Below are positions 1 to 7,200 of a DNA stretch of 17,020 nt, piece after piece. The notes below the pieces were generated by a model, which made no database searches, was not told where the DNA came from, and saw only the letters and a list, made by a program, of their open reading frames with translations. This stretch comes from CAYXVU01 sp964468725. Lineage in GTDB: Bacteria; Acidobacteriota; Blastocatellia; UBA7656. The first letter of the stretch is position 1; each line of letters opens with the position of its first letter. Position numbers and translations under genes: made by a program. The stretch covers positions 1 through 17,020 of the forward strand of contig CAYXVU010000129.1 of NCBI GenBank assembly GCA_964468725.1, read 5' to 3'.

Positions 1-56
1 TACGGGAAGGTGGGAGGACGGTGGGAGCCGGAACAATCACCGAGATTATCGAATAA
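1..56 (+). CDS. tuf: Elongation factor Tu, C-terminal end only (partial)
   Basis: The reading frame starting at base 3 encodes REGGRTVGAGTITEIIE and stops at TAA 54-56. This is the strongly conserved C-terminus of EF-Tu domain 3, the GTPase that delivers aminoacyl-tRNA to the ribosome. Only 17 residues are inside the window and the rest lies upstream. The order tuf, rpmG, tRNA-Trp, secE, nusG is common in bacteria and supports the call. The 28-nt gap to rpmG suggests co-transcription. Confidence 0.93.
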   Translation, partial: REGGRTVGAGTITEIIE

Positions 57-84
57 CCTATGGTTATCATAGAGGATTGGAATT

Positions 85-237
85 ATGCCGCGAGATAATA
101 TTATTCTTCAGTGCACGGAGTGCAAAGAACGCAACTACGTCACGACGAAAAACAAAAAGAAGACGCCGGATCGGCTTGAGTTCAAAAAGTATTGTCGGCG
201 TTGTCGCTGTCACAAGCCGCATAAGGAAACCAAGTAA
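85..237 (+). CDS. rpmG: 50S ribosomal protein L33
   Basis: This 50-residue protein begins MPRDNIILQCTECKERNY and is a normal length for L33, a small protein of the large ribosomal subunit near the E site. It is the zinc-binding type: Cys10-x-x-Cys13 and Cys37-x-x-Cys40 form a zinc ribbon, and the rest is lysine/arginine rich as expected for rRNA contact. The ATG at 85 follows an AGAGGA Shine-Dalgarno at 71-76 with 8-nt spacing, which decides the start. It lies between tuf and tRNA-Trp, the usual context. The C+ form contrasts with zinc-free L33 paralogs that some bacteria use under zinc limitation; no second copy is seen here. Confidence 0.96.
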   Translation: MPRDNIILQCTECKERNYVTTKNKKKTPDRLEFKKYCRRCRCHKPHKETK

Positions 238-242
238 TCGTG

Positions 243-287
243 TTGCGAGGCGCAGAAAGGAGTTCCTTTCTGATCGGTGCGTCGCAA
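243..287 (+). other. Long imperfect hairpin between rpmG and tRNA-Trp
   Basis: TTGCGA 243-248 pairs with TCGCAA 282-287, CGC 251-253 with GCG 279-281, and AGAAAGG 254-260 with CCTTTCT 265-271, leaving a 4-nt loop. That gives about 16 base pairs ending 7 nt before the tRNA. There is no T run after it, so it is not an obvious terminator. A role in processing the tRNA out of the protein-coding transcript (RNase III or RNase E type cleavage) is inference. Confidence 0.5.
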
Positions 288-294
288 TCGGGAT

Positions 295-367
295 AGGGGT
301 ATGGTGTTAACGGCTAGCATGGCGGTCTCCAAAACCGTAGGTCCGGGTTCGAATCCTGGTACCCCTG
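295..367 (+). tRNA. trnW: tRNA-Trp, anticodon CCA
   Basis: This is a 73-nt cloverleaf. The acceptor stem AGGGGTA 295-301 pairs with TACCCCT 360-366 in seven pairs, and the discriminator is G367, as is normal for bacterial tRNA-Trp. The anticodon stem GCGGT 322-326 pairs with ACCGT 334-338 around the loop CTCCAAA, placing anticodon CCA at 329-331. The T stem 343-347/355-359 encloses the loop TTCGAAT. The 3' CCA is not encoded (TTT follows), so it must be added by tRNA nucleotidyltransferase. It sits between rpmG and secE in the same orientation and is probably cut from the operon transcript. Confidence 0.97.
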
Positions 368-432
368 TTTTGCAGCACAAGGGTAACGGCTGAGTTCCAT
401 GCAGAATTTCGGTCATTCCTTGAGGTAAGACA

Positions 433-732
433 ATGAGCAGAGTTACAGAGTATACAGAAGACGATGAGAGACCTTCGCGCGGCGAAGAGAGCAGTGAGAA
501 AGAGGAAGGCCGTTCTTTACACCTGCCAAAGCTATCGCCAATCGAGAGGTTGCGACAGTTTTATCACGACGTAAAGCTGGAGATGCGAAAGACGTCTTGG
601 CCGACACGCAATGAGGTCTGGAGTACAACGCTGGTGGTCTTAATTGCGGTCGTCTTTTTCGGATTTTATTTGTGGGGAATTGATTTGCTCATCACTCTCG
701 GTTTTGACTCGTTGGAAAAGACCGTGAGATAA
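433..732 (+). CDS. secE: Preprotein translocase subunit SecE
   Basis: This 99-residue protein is the small essential subunit that clamps SecY in the SecYEG translocon of the inner membrane. Residues 1-35 are a charged, probably disordered tail (many Glu and Ser). Residues about 36-62 form the amphipathic cytoplasmic helix, containing the family motif EMRKTSWPTRNEV. Residues about 65-87 are one hydrophobic transmembrane segment. The single membrane span is typical of SecE outside the enterobacteria, which have three. The ATG at 433 is preceded by TGAGGTAA at about 420-427. nusG begins 12 nt after the stop, the standard secE-nusG pair. Confidence 0.97.
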   Translation: MSRVTEYTEDDERPSRGEESSEKEEGRSLHLPKLSPIERLRQFYHDVKLEMRKTSWPTRNEVWSTTLVVLIAVVFFGFYLWGIDLLITLGFDSLEKTVR

Positions 733-744
733 CGGAGCGGCAAC

Positions 745-1308
745 ATGCCGAAGAACTGGTTCATCATTCATACATATTCGGGTTATGAGAAGAAGGTGCG
801 CGAATCGCTGCAATCGCGCATTCAGGCCTATAGCATGGACGATCAGATCGCTGAGGTTTTGGTGCCGACCGAAACAGTCGTCGAGATGCGCGGTTCGAAG
901 CGCGTAGAGACCTCGCGTATGTTCTTTCCCGGCTATGTGTTGGTTCAGATTGAAACGGATGAAAAGGGGGAAGTCAGCGAAAAGGTCTGGCACTTGATTA
1001 AATCAACTCCCAAAGTGACCGGCTTTGTGGGCGGGCAAAAACCCACTCCCTTGACGCCTGAGGAAGTAGACCAAATCGTCCACCATGTTACCGAAGCCCA
1101 AGAGAAGCCCAAACCGAAGAATACCTTCACGCACGGCGAGCACGTGCGGATTTTATCAGGCCCGTTTAATGGCTTCACCGGGCAAGTCGAAGAGATCAAC
1201 GCCGATAAAGGCGTACTGAAGGTTATGGTTACGATCTTCGGGCGCTCGACGCCCGTAGAACTGAACTTTTTGGATGTCGAGAAATTGACGTTTACAGAGG
1301 AAGAGTAA
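745..1308 (+). CDS. nusG: Transcription termination/antitermination factor NusG
   Basis: This 187-residue protein matches the usual NusG length. The N-terminal NGN domain (residues about 4-110, starting KNWFIIHTYSGYEKKV and containing FFPGYVLVQ) binds the beta' clamp of RNA polymerase and suppresses pausing. The C-terminal KOW domain (about 130-185, with GPFNGFTGQVEEIN) contacts Rho or ribosomal protein S10, linking transcription to termination or translation. The ATG is 12 nt after secE with a CGGAG element upstream, so the two are translated from one message. No extra inserted domain is seen. Confidence 0.98.
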   Translation: MPKNWFIIHTYSGYEKKVRESLQSRIQAYSMDDQIAEVLVPTETVVEMRGSKRVETSRMFFPGYVLVQIETDEKGEVSEKVWHLIKSTPKVTGFVGGQKPTPLTPEEVDQIVHHVTEAQEKPKPKNTFTHGEHVRILSGPFNGFTGQVEEINADKGVLKVMVTIFGRSTPVELNFLDVEKLTFTEEE

Positions 1309-1382
1309 CGGTTCTTTCATAACTTTATTGAGAAAGGGGAGAGTGCGGCCTGCTTCAGACCGACTCGCCAATTACCCACAGT

Positions 1383-1808
1383 ATGGCAAAGAAAATCACT
1401 GCATATATCAAACTGCAAGTCCCGGCAGGTAAAGCCAACCCTGCTCCTCCAATCGGCCCTGCGCTCGGTCAACACGGCGTCAATATCATGGAGTTCTGCA
1501 AGGCCTTTAACGCCAAGACGGCTACCATGGGAGATTTGAAAATCCCGGTTGTTATTACCGTCTATGCGGATCGGTCTTTCACCTTCATCACCAAGACGCC
1601 ACCGGCAGCCGACTTGATTAAAAAGGCTGTCGGAATTGAAAAAGGTTCGGCGCGGCCGAACCGCGATAAGATCGGGCACATCACGCGCAAGCAGATCGAA
1701 GATATCGCTCGCACGAAGTTGCCGGATTTGAATACCACATCGGTCGAATCGGCGATGCGAACGATTGAAGGTACAGCCTTGAATATGGGGCTAGAGGTCG
1801 TTGATTGA
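1383..1808 (+). CDS. rplK: 50S ribosomal protein L11
   Basis: This 141-residue protein is the standard L11 length. L11 forms the GTPase-associated centre with 23S rRNA and L10-L12, and is the target site of thiostrepton. The N-terminal domain shows the glycine/proline-rich motif PAGKANPAPPIGPALGQHG with conserved prolines. The C-terminal rRNA-binding domain (about 70-141) contains KIGHITRKQIEDIA. The start is fixed by the canonical MAKKI beginning. No good Shine-Dalgarno lies within 15 nt of this ATG; the nearest purine tract, GAAAGGGGAGAG at 1331-1342, is about 40 nt away. In many bacteria L1 represses its own operon at the rplK leader, so the unusual initiation region may be regulatory (inference). 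Confidence 0.97.
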   Translation: MAKKITAYIKLQVPAGKANPAPPIGPALGQHGVNIMEFCKAFNAKTATMGDLKIPVVITVYADRSFTFITKTPPAADLIKKAVGIEKGSARPNRDKIGHITRKQIEDIARTKLPDLNTTSVESAMRTIEGTALNMGLEVVD

Positions 1809-1978
1809 TTTTCTGCTTGCGGTGTCGCTTTTCACCCTCTCCATTTCGTCGCACGCGATAGGCTCGCCGTTATTTGGATGGGCTGGAGAGACGCGCCGTC
1901 GCAGGCTAACTGCTTACCCTCAAGGGAGTGGGCAAGAGGTCGAACCTCTCCACGCTAACTACCTAGGAGATAAAGAAA
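1809..1978 (+). promoter_or_regulatory. Structured rplK-rplA spacer; possible regulatory hairpin
   Basis: This 170-nt gap carries no convincing ORF. GTGG 1928-1931 pairs with CCAC 1950-1953, followed by a 3-nt bulge (GCA), then AGAGGT 1935-1940 pairs with ACCTCT 1944-1949 around a 3-nt loop. The hairpin ends 12 nt before the rplA Shine-Dalgarno (TAGGAG, about 1965-1970). A second, weaker stem CTTACCC/GGGCAAG overlaps it on the 5' side. A two-helix stem with an asymmetric bulge recalls L1 binding sites on rRNA and mRNA, but I cannot show that L1 binds here. Confidence 0.4.
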
Positions 1979-2662
1979 ATGGCTGGTAAGAAATATGCAG
2001 CAGCGGCAGCGCAGATAGATCGCAGCCGTGTCTATACCCTCGCCGAAGCCGTTGAGTTGGCAAAGAAGATCGCCTACGCCAAGTTCGATGAGACCGTCGA
2101 AGTGGATATGCACCTTGGCGTAGACCCGCGCAAAGCAGATCAAATGGTTCGCGGCACGGTCGTACTGCCGCACGGACTGGGCAAGTCGAAACGCGTAGCC
2201 GTGATCGCTTCTGGCGAGAAGATTGCAGAAGCCGAAGAGGCGGGCGCGGAAGTGGTTGGCGGCGAAGAGATCGCCAAGCGGATCGAAGAAGGCTGGTTGG
2301 AGTTTGACGCCTTGATTGCCACTCCCGATATGATGCGTGCGGTTGGTCGGCTCGGTAAGATTCTCGGTCCGCGCGGGCTGATGCCCAACCCGAAGACGGG
2401 TACTGTGACTCCTGATGTTGCGCGCGCCGTGAAAGAGATTAAAGCCGGTAAAGTTGAGTTTCGCGTAGATAAGACGGGCGTAATTCACGCTCCGGTCGGC
2501 AAGATCAGCTTTGAACTGACGCACTTGGCGGAAAACGCCAAGTCGTTGATTGACGCCGTGATGCGCGCCAAACCGGCAACCGCCAAAGGGAAGTATGTGA
2601 AGAATGCCACCCTCTCTTCGACGATGGGGCCGGGCATCAAATTGAATACGGCGGATTTTTAG
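1979..2662 (+). CDS. rplA: 50S ribosomal protein L1
   Basis: This 227-residue protein is a normal L1. L1 forms the mobile stalk at the ribosomal E site, helps release deacylated tRNA, and in many bacteria represses translation of its own operon. Domain I is built from both ends of the chain: the N-terminal part ends around the conserved FDETVEVDMHLGVDPRKADQ, and the C-terminal part has the MGPGIKLN motif near the end. Domain II lies in the middle and includes the family signature GKILGPRGLMPNPKTGTV. The ATG follows TAGGAG at about 1965-1970. It is the usual partner of rplK, although the spacer is longer than in many genomes. Confidence 0.98.
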   Translation: MAGKKYAAAAAQIDRSRVYTLAEAVELAKKIAYAKFDETVEVDMHLGVDPRKADQMVRGTVVLPHGLGKSKRVAVIASGEKIAEAEEAGAEVVGGEEIAKRIEEGWLEFDALIATPDMMRAVGRLGKILGPRGLMPNPKTGTVTPDVARAVKEIKAGKVEFRVDKTGVIHAPVGKISFELTHLAENAKSLIDAVMRAKPATAKGKYVKNATLSSTMGPGIKLNTADF

Positions 2663-2670
2663 GATTGAAA

Positions 2671-2730
2671 GTTCAGCTACCGGATGTCGCAGGGTAGAAC
2701 GTGCGATATCCCCAATCGTTTAGGGATGGA
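2671..2730 (+). promoter_or_regulatory. rplJ leader with a hairpin that could mask the ribosome binding site
   Basis: GTTC 2671-2674 plus TACC 2678-2681 can pair with GGTA 2693-2696 plus GAAC 2697-2700, with a 3-nt bulge. Just after it, TCCC 2709-2712 can pair with GGGA 2723-2726, which is the core of the rplJ Shine-Dalgarno (AGGGATGGA, 2722-2730). L10 bound to L12 is known to repress its operon through the rplJ leader in several bacteria. The pairing is visible; the control function is inferred. Confidence 0.35.
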
Positions 2731-2733
2731 ATC

Positions 2734-3264
2734 ATGAAAACTAGGCTGCAAAAAGATCAAGACATCGAAAACCTGACAAAGGATTTTCAAGAATCCCCTA
2801 ACGCCCTGATCGTCGGGTTTCAAGGCCTCAAAGTCGCGGACGATGAACGGTTGCGACGCGAATTGCGGCAAGCCAATTTGACCTATCGAGTGATCAAGAA
2901 CACCTTGGCCATTCGGGCTGCCGAGGGCACTCCGATGGCGCAACTGAAAGAGAAATTCATCGGCTCAACGGCTGTGGCTCTGTCGCCAAATGACCCGGTT
3001 ACGCTGGCTAAAGTTTTATCGAAATGGGCGAAAGACCTGCCCGCAATCTCCTTGAAGGCTGGCATCGTCGAAGGGCGCGTCATCGAAGTCCAGGATGTAG
3101 ATGCCCTCGCCAACCTGCCTTCGAAGGAAGAGTTAATTTCGAAGGTCATGTTCCTGATTAACAGCGGGGCGCAGCGAATGGCAGTCGCCACTGCGGGTGT
3201 TGCTCGCAACTTGGCTGTCGTCTTAGAACAGGTGCGCGCCCAAAAAGAAGCGCAAGGCGCATAG
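2734..3264 (+). CDS. rplJ: 50S ribosomal protein L10
   Basis: This 176-residue protein is the base of the ribosomal stalk. Its N-terminal domain binds 23S rRNA next to L11, and its C-terminal helix carries L7/L12 dimers that recruit translation factors. The protein begins MKTRLQKDQDIENLTKDF, which fits the family, and contains the conserved YRVIKNTLAIRAAEGT segment near residues 50-66. A longer frame opening at GTG 2701 would add 11 untypical residues (RYPQSFRDGI), so ATG 2734 is preferred; it has AGGGATGGA just upstream. The last 30 or so residues form the expected helix for L12 binding. Confidence 0.95.
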   Translation: MKTRLQKDQDIENLTKDFQESPNALIVGFQGLKVADDERLRRELRQANLTYRVIKNTLAIRAAEGTPMAQLKEKFIGSTAVALSPNDPVTLAKVLSKWAKDLPAISLKAGIVEGRVIEVQDVDALANLPSKEELISKVMFLINSGAQRMAVATAGVARNLAVVLEQVRAQKEAQGA

Positions 3265-3545
3265 ATTTTTTGACTTTCGGTTGACGCTTTTCAGCTTACC
3301 GAGTCGAAAAGCGATGCCGAATCTTTTTTGATCGAATCCGATTTTGTGGGAAATTCGATTCGATTGCCTGTCGGTTGAAATCAGTCGCTTTGCTTTCTTG
3401 TCAGTGGAGCGGCGAGACCGGTTATCGCAGATCGGAGATGCACCGAGACGCGGTGACGGACCGATGTAGGAGCGGGCCTTTCAGAGATGCCGAATTGGCC
3501 ACCCGCTCTCTTGCATGCGAAGAATATAGGAGGATAGAGAAAATC
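3265..3545 (+). promoter_or_regulatory. rplJ-rplL spacer with attenuator-like stem and a stem before rplL
   Basis: This 281-nt spacer holds two visible structures. First, CGCTTTTC 3285-3292 pairs perfectly with GAAAAGCG 3306-3313, followed within about 10 nt by a run of six T (about 3324-3329); this resembles a weak intrinsic terminator or attenuator. Second, GAGCGGG 3470-3476 pairs with CCCGCTC 3502-3508, ending about 18 nt before the rplL Shine-Dalgarno. The frame upstream of rplL stays open from TTG 3375, but its residues do not look like any L12 extension, so I treat it as untranslated. L12 is made in several copies per L10, so separate control here would make sense (inference). Confidence 0.45.
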
Positions 3546-3932
3546 ATGTCTGAGAAACTTCAGGGTATCGTAGATCAAATCAAAGACCTTTCCTTATTGG
3601 AAGCCTCAACGTTGGTGAAGATGATGGAAGAGACCTTCGGCGTATCGGCGGCGGCGGCAGCCGTAGCGGCTGCTCCTGCGCAAGGCGCAGTTGCCGCAGT
3701 TGCTGAACCCGAAAAAGATGAATTTGATGTCATCCTCACAGGCGTCAGCGACCCGGGCAAGAAGATCGGCGTCATTAAGGTAGTTCGTGAGATCACCGGC
3801 TTAGGGTTGAAAGAAGCGAAAGACCTGGTTGACAGTGCTCCCAAACCGGTTAAAGAGGCGGCACAAAAAGAAGAAGCCGAAACGATCAAGAAAAAACTCA
3901 CAGAAGCTGGTGGCACGGTTGATCTCAAGTAG
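3546..3932 (+). CDS. rplL: 50S ribosomal protein L7/L12
   Basis: This 128-residue acidic protein is the multicopy stalk protein that recruits and stimulates translational GTPases (EF-Tu, EF-G, IF2). Residues about 1-32 form the dimerisation helices that bind L10. An alanine-rich hinge (about 36-55, with AAAAAVAAAPAQGAVAAV) follows. The globular C-terminal domain (about 58-128) contains KKIGVIKVVREITGLGLKEA, the factor-binding helix. The ATG at 3546 follows AGGAGG at about 3528-3533 and gives the canonical MSEKLQ start. An in-frame extension back to TTG 3375 was rejected. Confidence 0.97.
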   Translation: MSEKLQGIVDQIKDLSLLEASTLVKMMEETFGVSAAAAAVAAAPAQGAVAAVAEPEKDEFDVILTGVSDPGKKIGVIKVVREITGLGLKEAKDLVDSAPKPVKEAAQKEEAETIKKKLTEAGGTVDLK

Positions 3933-3957
3933 AGAGCGGCGAGCGGGAGCTGAATCA

Positions 3958-4036
3958 AGGGGAACAGGGGATGGACGGTTGGTTACCAGTTGCTTGGCAA
4001 CTGATAACGTCTTACGTTCTTTTACCCTGTCCCCCT
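3958..4036. repeat. Nested inverted repeat, possible palindromic element
   Basis: The outer arms AGGGGAACAGGG 3958-3969 and CCCTGTCCCCCT 4025-4036 are 12 nt and complementary with one mismatch. Inside them, GTTACCAGTTGC 3982-3993 pairs with GCAACTGATAAC 3997-4008 around a 3-nt loop, again 12 nt with one mismatch. Part of the inner arm (TGGCAACTGATAACG, 3995-4009) recurs exactly before rpoC at 8856-8870. The structure could be a dispersed palindromic repeat or the terminator of the ribosomal genes; there is no clear T run after the outer arm. Confidence 0.5.
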
Positions 4037-4052
4037 AAAGATGAGTTCGAGC

Positions 4053-4082
4053 TTGACCTGCTCAAAAGCTTCTTAGTAAACT
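4053..4082 (+). promoter_or_regulatory. Candidate sigma70-type promoter upstream of rpoB
   Basis: TTGACC (4053-4058) and TAAACT (4077-4082) are separated by 18 bp. The -35 box matches consensus at 5 of 6 positions and the -10 box at 4 of 6. It lies past the palindrome and about 185 nt before rpoB, so it could give rpoBC a secondary promoter. Matches this good also occur by chance, so confidence is low. Confidence 0.3.
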
Positions 4083-4266
4083 GAGGGCGTATTTACAAGT
4101 TTTGGGGCGGCAACGATAAACAAAACTTATTGGGATATGAACAACACGCGAAGATCGCGGCTAGAGGACATGTGTCTAGCCGTGCTTCGCTTTTCTGCGT
4201 TTAATCTCTGGTAATCGAGGCACAGGTTTTACCCGCTCGTGCCTCTCTGATTTATTGAGGAGAAAC

Positions 4267-7200
4267 ATGTCAACGAAAACGAACACCTACATTGCCCGCG
4301 AGCGCTACGATTTTTCACGCATTAAAACGGCTGTTCGAATCCCGAACCTGATTGAGGTTCAACGACAATCTTATAACCGTTTCCTGCAAATGGATTTGTT
4401 GCCTGCTGAACGCGAAAACATTGGCTTGCAAGCGGTGTTTCGCTCGGTTTTTCCGATCACCGATTTTCGTGAGACGTCGCAGCTCGAGTTTGTTGAATAT
4501 GCCATTGGGAACTGGCAATGCAAATGCGGACAGTTGGAGGGACTCTATCATCTGCGCACCAATTGCCGTTCCTGCGGTGCCATCTTAAGAGTCAATCCCT
4601 ATGCAGCGGAGGATGTCACCTGTTTGCAGTGCGGCACAACCAACACCGTTACACCGGCGCTGTGTGATACCTGCGGCGACCCGGTGACGCTGCAACATAA
4701 GCACTTCGAGAAAGAGTGCCTCGAAAAATCTATGACCTATGCCGTGCCGCTGAAGGTCAAAATTCGCCTCACCGTTTGGGATACGGATGAAGACACCGGA
4801 CAGAAGTCTATCCGCGATATTAAAGAAGAAGAGGTCTTCTTCGGCGAACTACCGCTGATGACCGAAAATGGAACCTTCATAATCAACGGAACCGAGCGCG
4901 TCATCGTGTCGCAACTCCACCGTTCGCCGGGGGTCTTCTTTGAGAAAGCCAATAACAACACCTACTTTCTCGCCAAGGTCATCCCCTATCGCGGCTCGTG
5001 GGTCGAGTTCGAATACGATACGAAGAATCTGCTCTACGTTCGCATTGATCGGAAGCGCAAGTTCTACGGCACCGTCTTTTTGCGCGCTCTCGGTTTGGTT
5101 GACAAGATTGATCTGGAGCGTATCGGGACGGATTCGCAACTTGAAGATGAAATCAAGCGTGCTAGCTATACCGATGCCGAGATTCTGCGAACCTTTTACA
5201 CTTCGCTGAAGGCCGAAGTGAAAGCCGGGTTGCTGGAGTTCGAAATCAACTCTGCCTTGCTCGGATTGAAACTGGCCGAAACCGTCGAAGACCGCTCCGG
5301 CGAAGTCCTTGTCAAAGGCGGCCCCAATGGCAAGAAACTCTCGCGCCGCGACATTGATAACCTCATCAAAGCCAAAATCAAATCTGTGACCGTTGACCCG
5401 CAGGAGATCGAGGGCGCCTGGCTGATTGATGATGTGGTGGATACGGAAACCGGCGAAGTCCTCGGCGAAACCAACAGCGAATTGACGGCGAGAGATTGGC
5501 AACTGATTGTTGAATCGGGCGTCACGTCGCTAGAAATCTTCTTCCCTGAAAAGGATGATGTTGGTACGGTCATCTGTCAGACGCTCAAAAAAGACAGCGT
5601 GAAAACGCCGCGCGATGCCATCTTGGAAATCTATCGCAAAATGCGTCCCGGCGACCCGCCGACCATCTTGACGGCGTGGAACCTGTTTCGCGGCATGTTT
5701 TTTGATGAACGCAAATTCGATTTCTCACGCGTCGGACGGTTGAAGTTCAATATCAAACTGGGTCGCCCGGAACGGGACCGCATTGATCATCAGACGCTTT
5801 CGACAAAAGACTTCGTCGGCGTCATTGATTACGTTCTCAAGATGCGCAAGGGCATTGGCGAGCCGGATGATATTGACCACCTCGGCAACCGTCGCGTGCG
5901 CGCCGTCGGCGAATTGCTCGAAAATCAGTTTCGCATCGGATTGGTGAGGATGGAACGCGCCATTAAAGAGAAGATGTCCATCCATCAAGAGATGCAAACG
6001 GCGATGCCGCGCGACCTCATTAACGCCAAGCCGGTCACGGCTGCGGTGCGCGAATTCTTCGGCTCGTCGCAACTCTCGCAGTTTATGGATCAGACCAATC
6101 CGCTGTCGGAGATTACCCACAAACGCCGGTTGTCGGCACTCGGGCCGGGCGGTCTCTCACGTGAGCGCGCGGGCTTCGAAGTGCGCGACGTTCACCCGAC
6201 TCACTACGGGCGCATCTGTCCGATTGAAACGCCGGAAGGCCCGAACATTGGTTTGATTTCAAGCCTCTCATGTTTCGCGCGCATCAATGAGTTCGGCTTT
6301 ATCGAATCGCCCTATCGCAAAGTCGAAAACGGACGCGTTGTGGATTATGTGCGCGTCTTGAGTGCCGGGGACACCGACTTCAAAGTCAACGACCACGTGC
6401 CGGAAGATCAAGTCAGCCGCGCCAATAAAAAACTGGAAGGGAAGCAAAAGCTTGCCGAGTTCGAGCCCTATCCTTTTTACCTGTCGGCTTGGGAAGAAGA
6501 TCGCTATACCATCGGACAAGCGTCCGTCGAAGTAGACAGGCAAGGCCGCATCGTTACCGAACGCACGGCGGCTCGCAAAGCGGGCGAATTCAAATTCACA
6601 GACCGCGAAGAACTGGAATTTCTTGATGTCAGCCCGAAGCAACTCGTTTCGGTTGCTGCCTCGCTCATTCCATTCCTCGAAAATGATGACGCCAACCGCG
6701 CCCTGATGGGTTCGAACATGCAACGGCAAGCAGTTCCTTTGCTGCGAGCTGAAGCGCCGCTCGTCGGCACGGGAATGGAACGCGTGACGGCGCAGGATTC
6801 GGGAGCGGTCGTGTTGGCCAAACGGGATGGCATCGTTGACTCGGTGGACTCCGAGCGCATCATCATTCGCGCCGAACACGGTATTGCCGGTGCGACGACT
6901 TCGCGCGAGATCAACGCCGATATTTATCAGCTCACGAAGTTCAAACGTTCGAATCAAAATACCTGCATCAGCCAGAAGCCCATCGTGCGCGAAGGGCAGG
7001 TCGTTAAGAAAGGGGATGTGATTGCCGATGGCCCCTGCACGCAAGGCGGAGAACTGGCGCTCGGTCGCAATGTGTTGGTCGCCTTTATGCCGTGGCGCGG
7101 TTATAACTTTGAAGATGCGATTTTGGTATCGGAAAAGCTGGTGAAGGAAGACTCATTTACTTCGATTCACATCGAAGAGCTTGAAGTCGAAGCCCGAGAC

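Larger units (their letters stand above)
3933..4266 (+). promoter_or_regulatory. rplL-rpoB intergenic region: palindrome, candidate promoter, hairpins
   Basis: This 334-nt gap has no supported gene. In order it holds a large two-level palindrome (3958-4036), a possible promoter (4053-4082), and two hairpins. In the first hairpin CGGCTAGA 4158-4165 pairs perfectly with TCTAGCCG 4175-4182. In the second GAGGCAC 4217-4223 pairs with GTGCCTC 4239-4245, ending about 11 nt before the rpoB Shine-Dalgarno. In E. coli the corresponding gap contains an attenuator and an RNase III site that uncouple rpoBC from the ribosomal genes; a similar role here is inferred from position and structure only. Confidence 0.5.

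Noticed and set aside
2701..2733. Upstream GTG extension of rplJ
   Set aside because: It adds residues not seen in L10 and skips the good Shine-Dalgarno in front of ATG 2734.
3375..3545. In-frame 57-residue extension of L7/L12 from TTG 3375
   Set aside because: L12 starts MSEKLQ with AGGAGG upstream; the extension has no family support and contains a likely RNA stem.
6061..6141. Rifampicin-resistance substitution in RpoB
   Set aside because: Asp608, His618 and Ser623, matching E. coli 516, 526 and 531, are all wild type. Thr610 in place of the usual Asn (518) is not enough to claim resistance.
6268..7044. 258-codon open frame on the - strand inside rpoB
   Set aside because: Shadow of rpoB with no recognizable domain or ribosome binding site.
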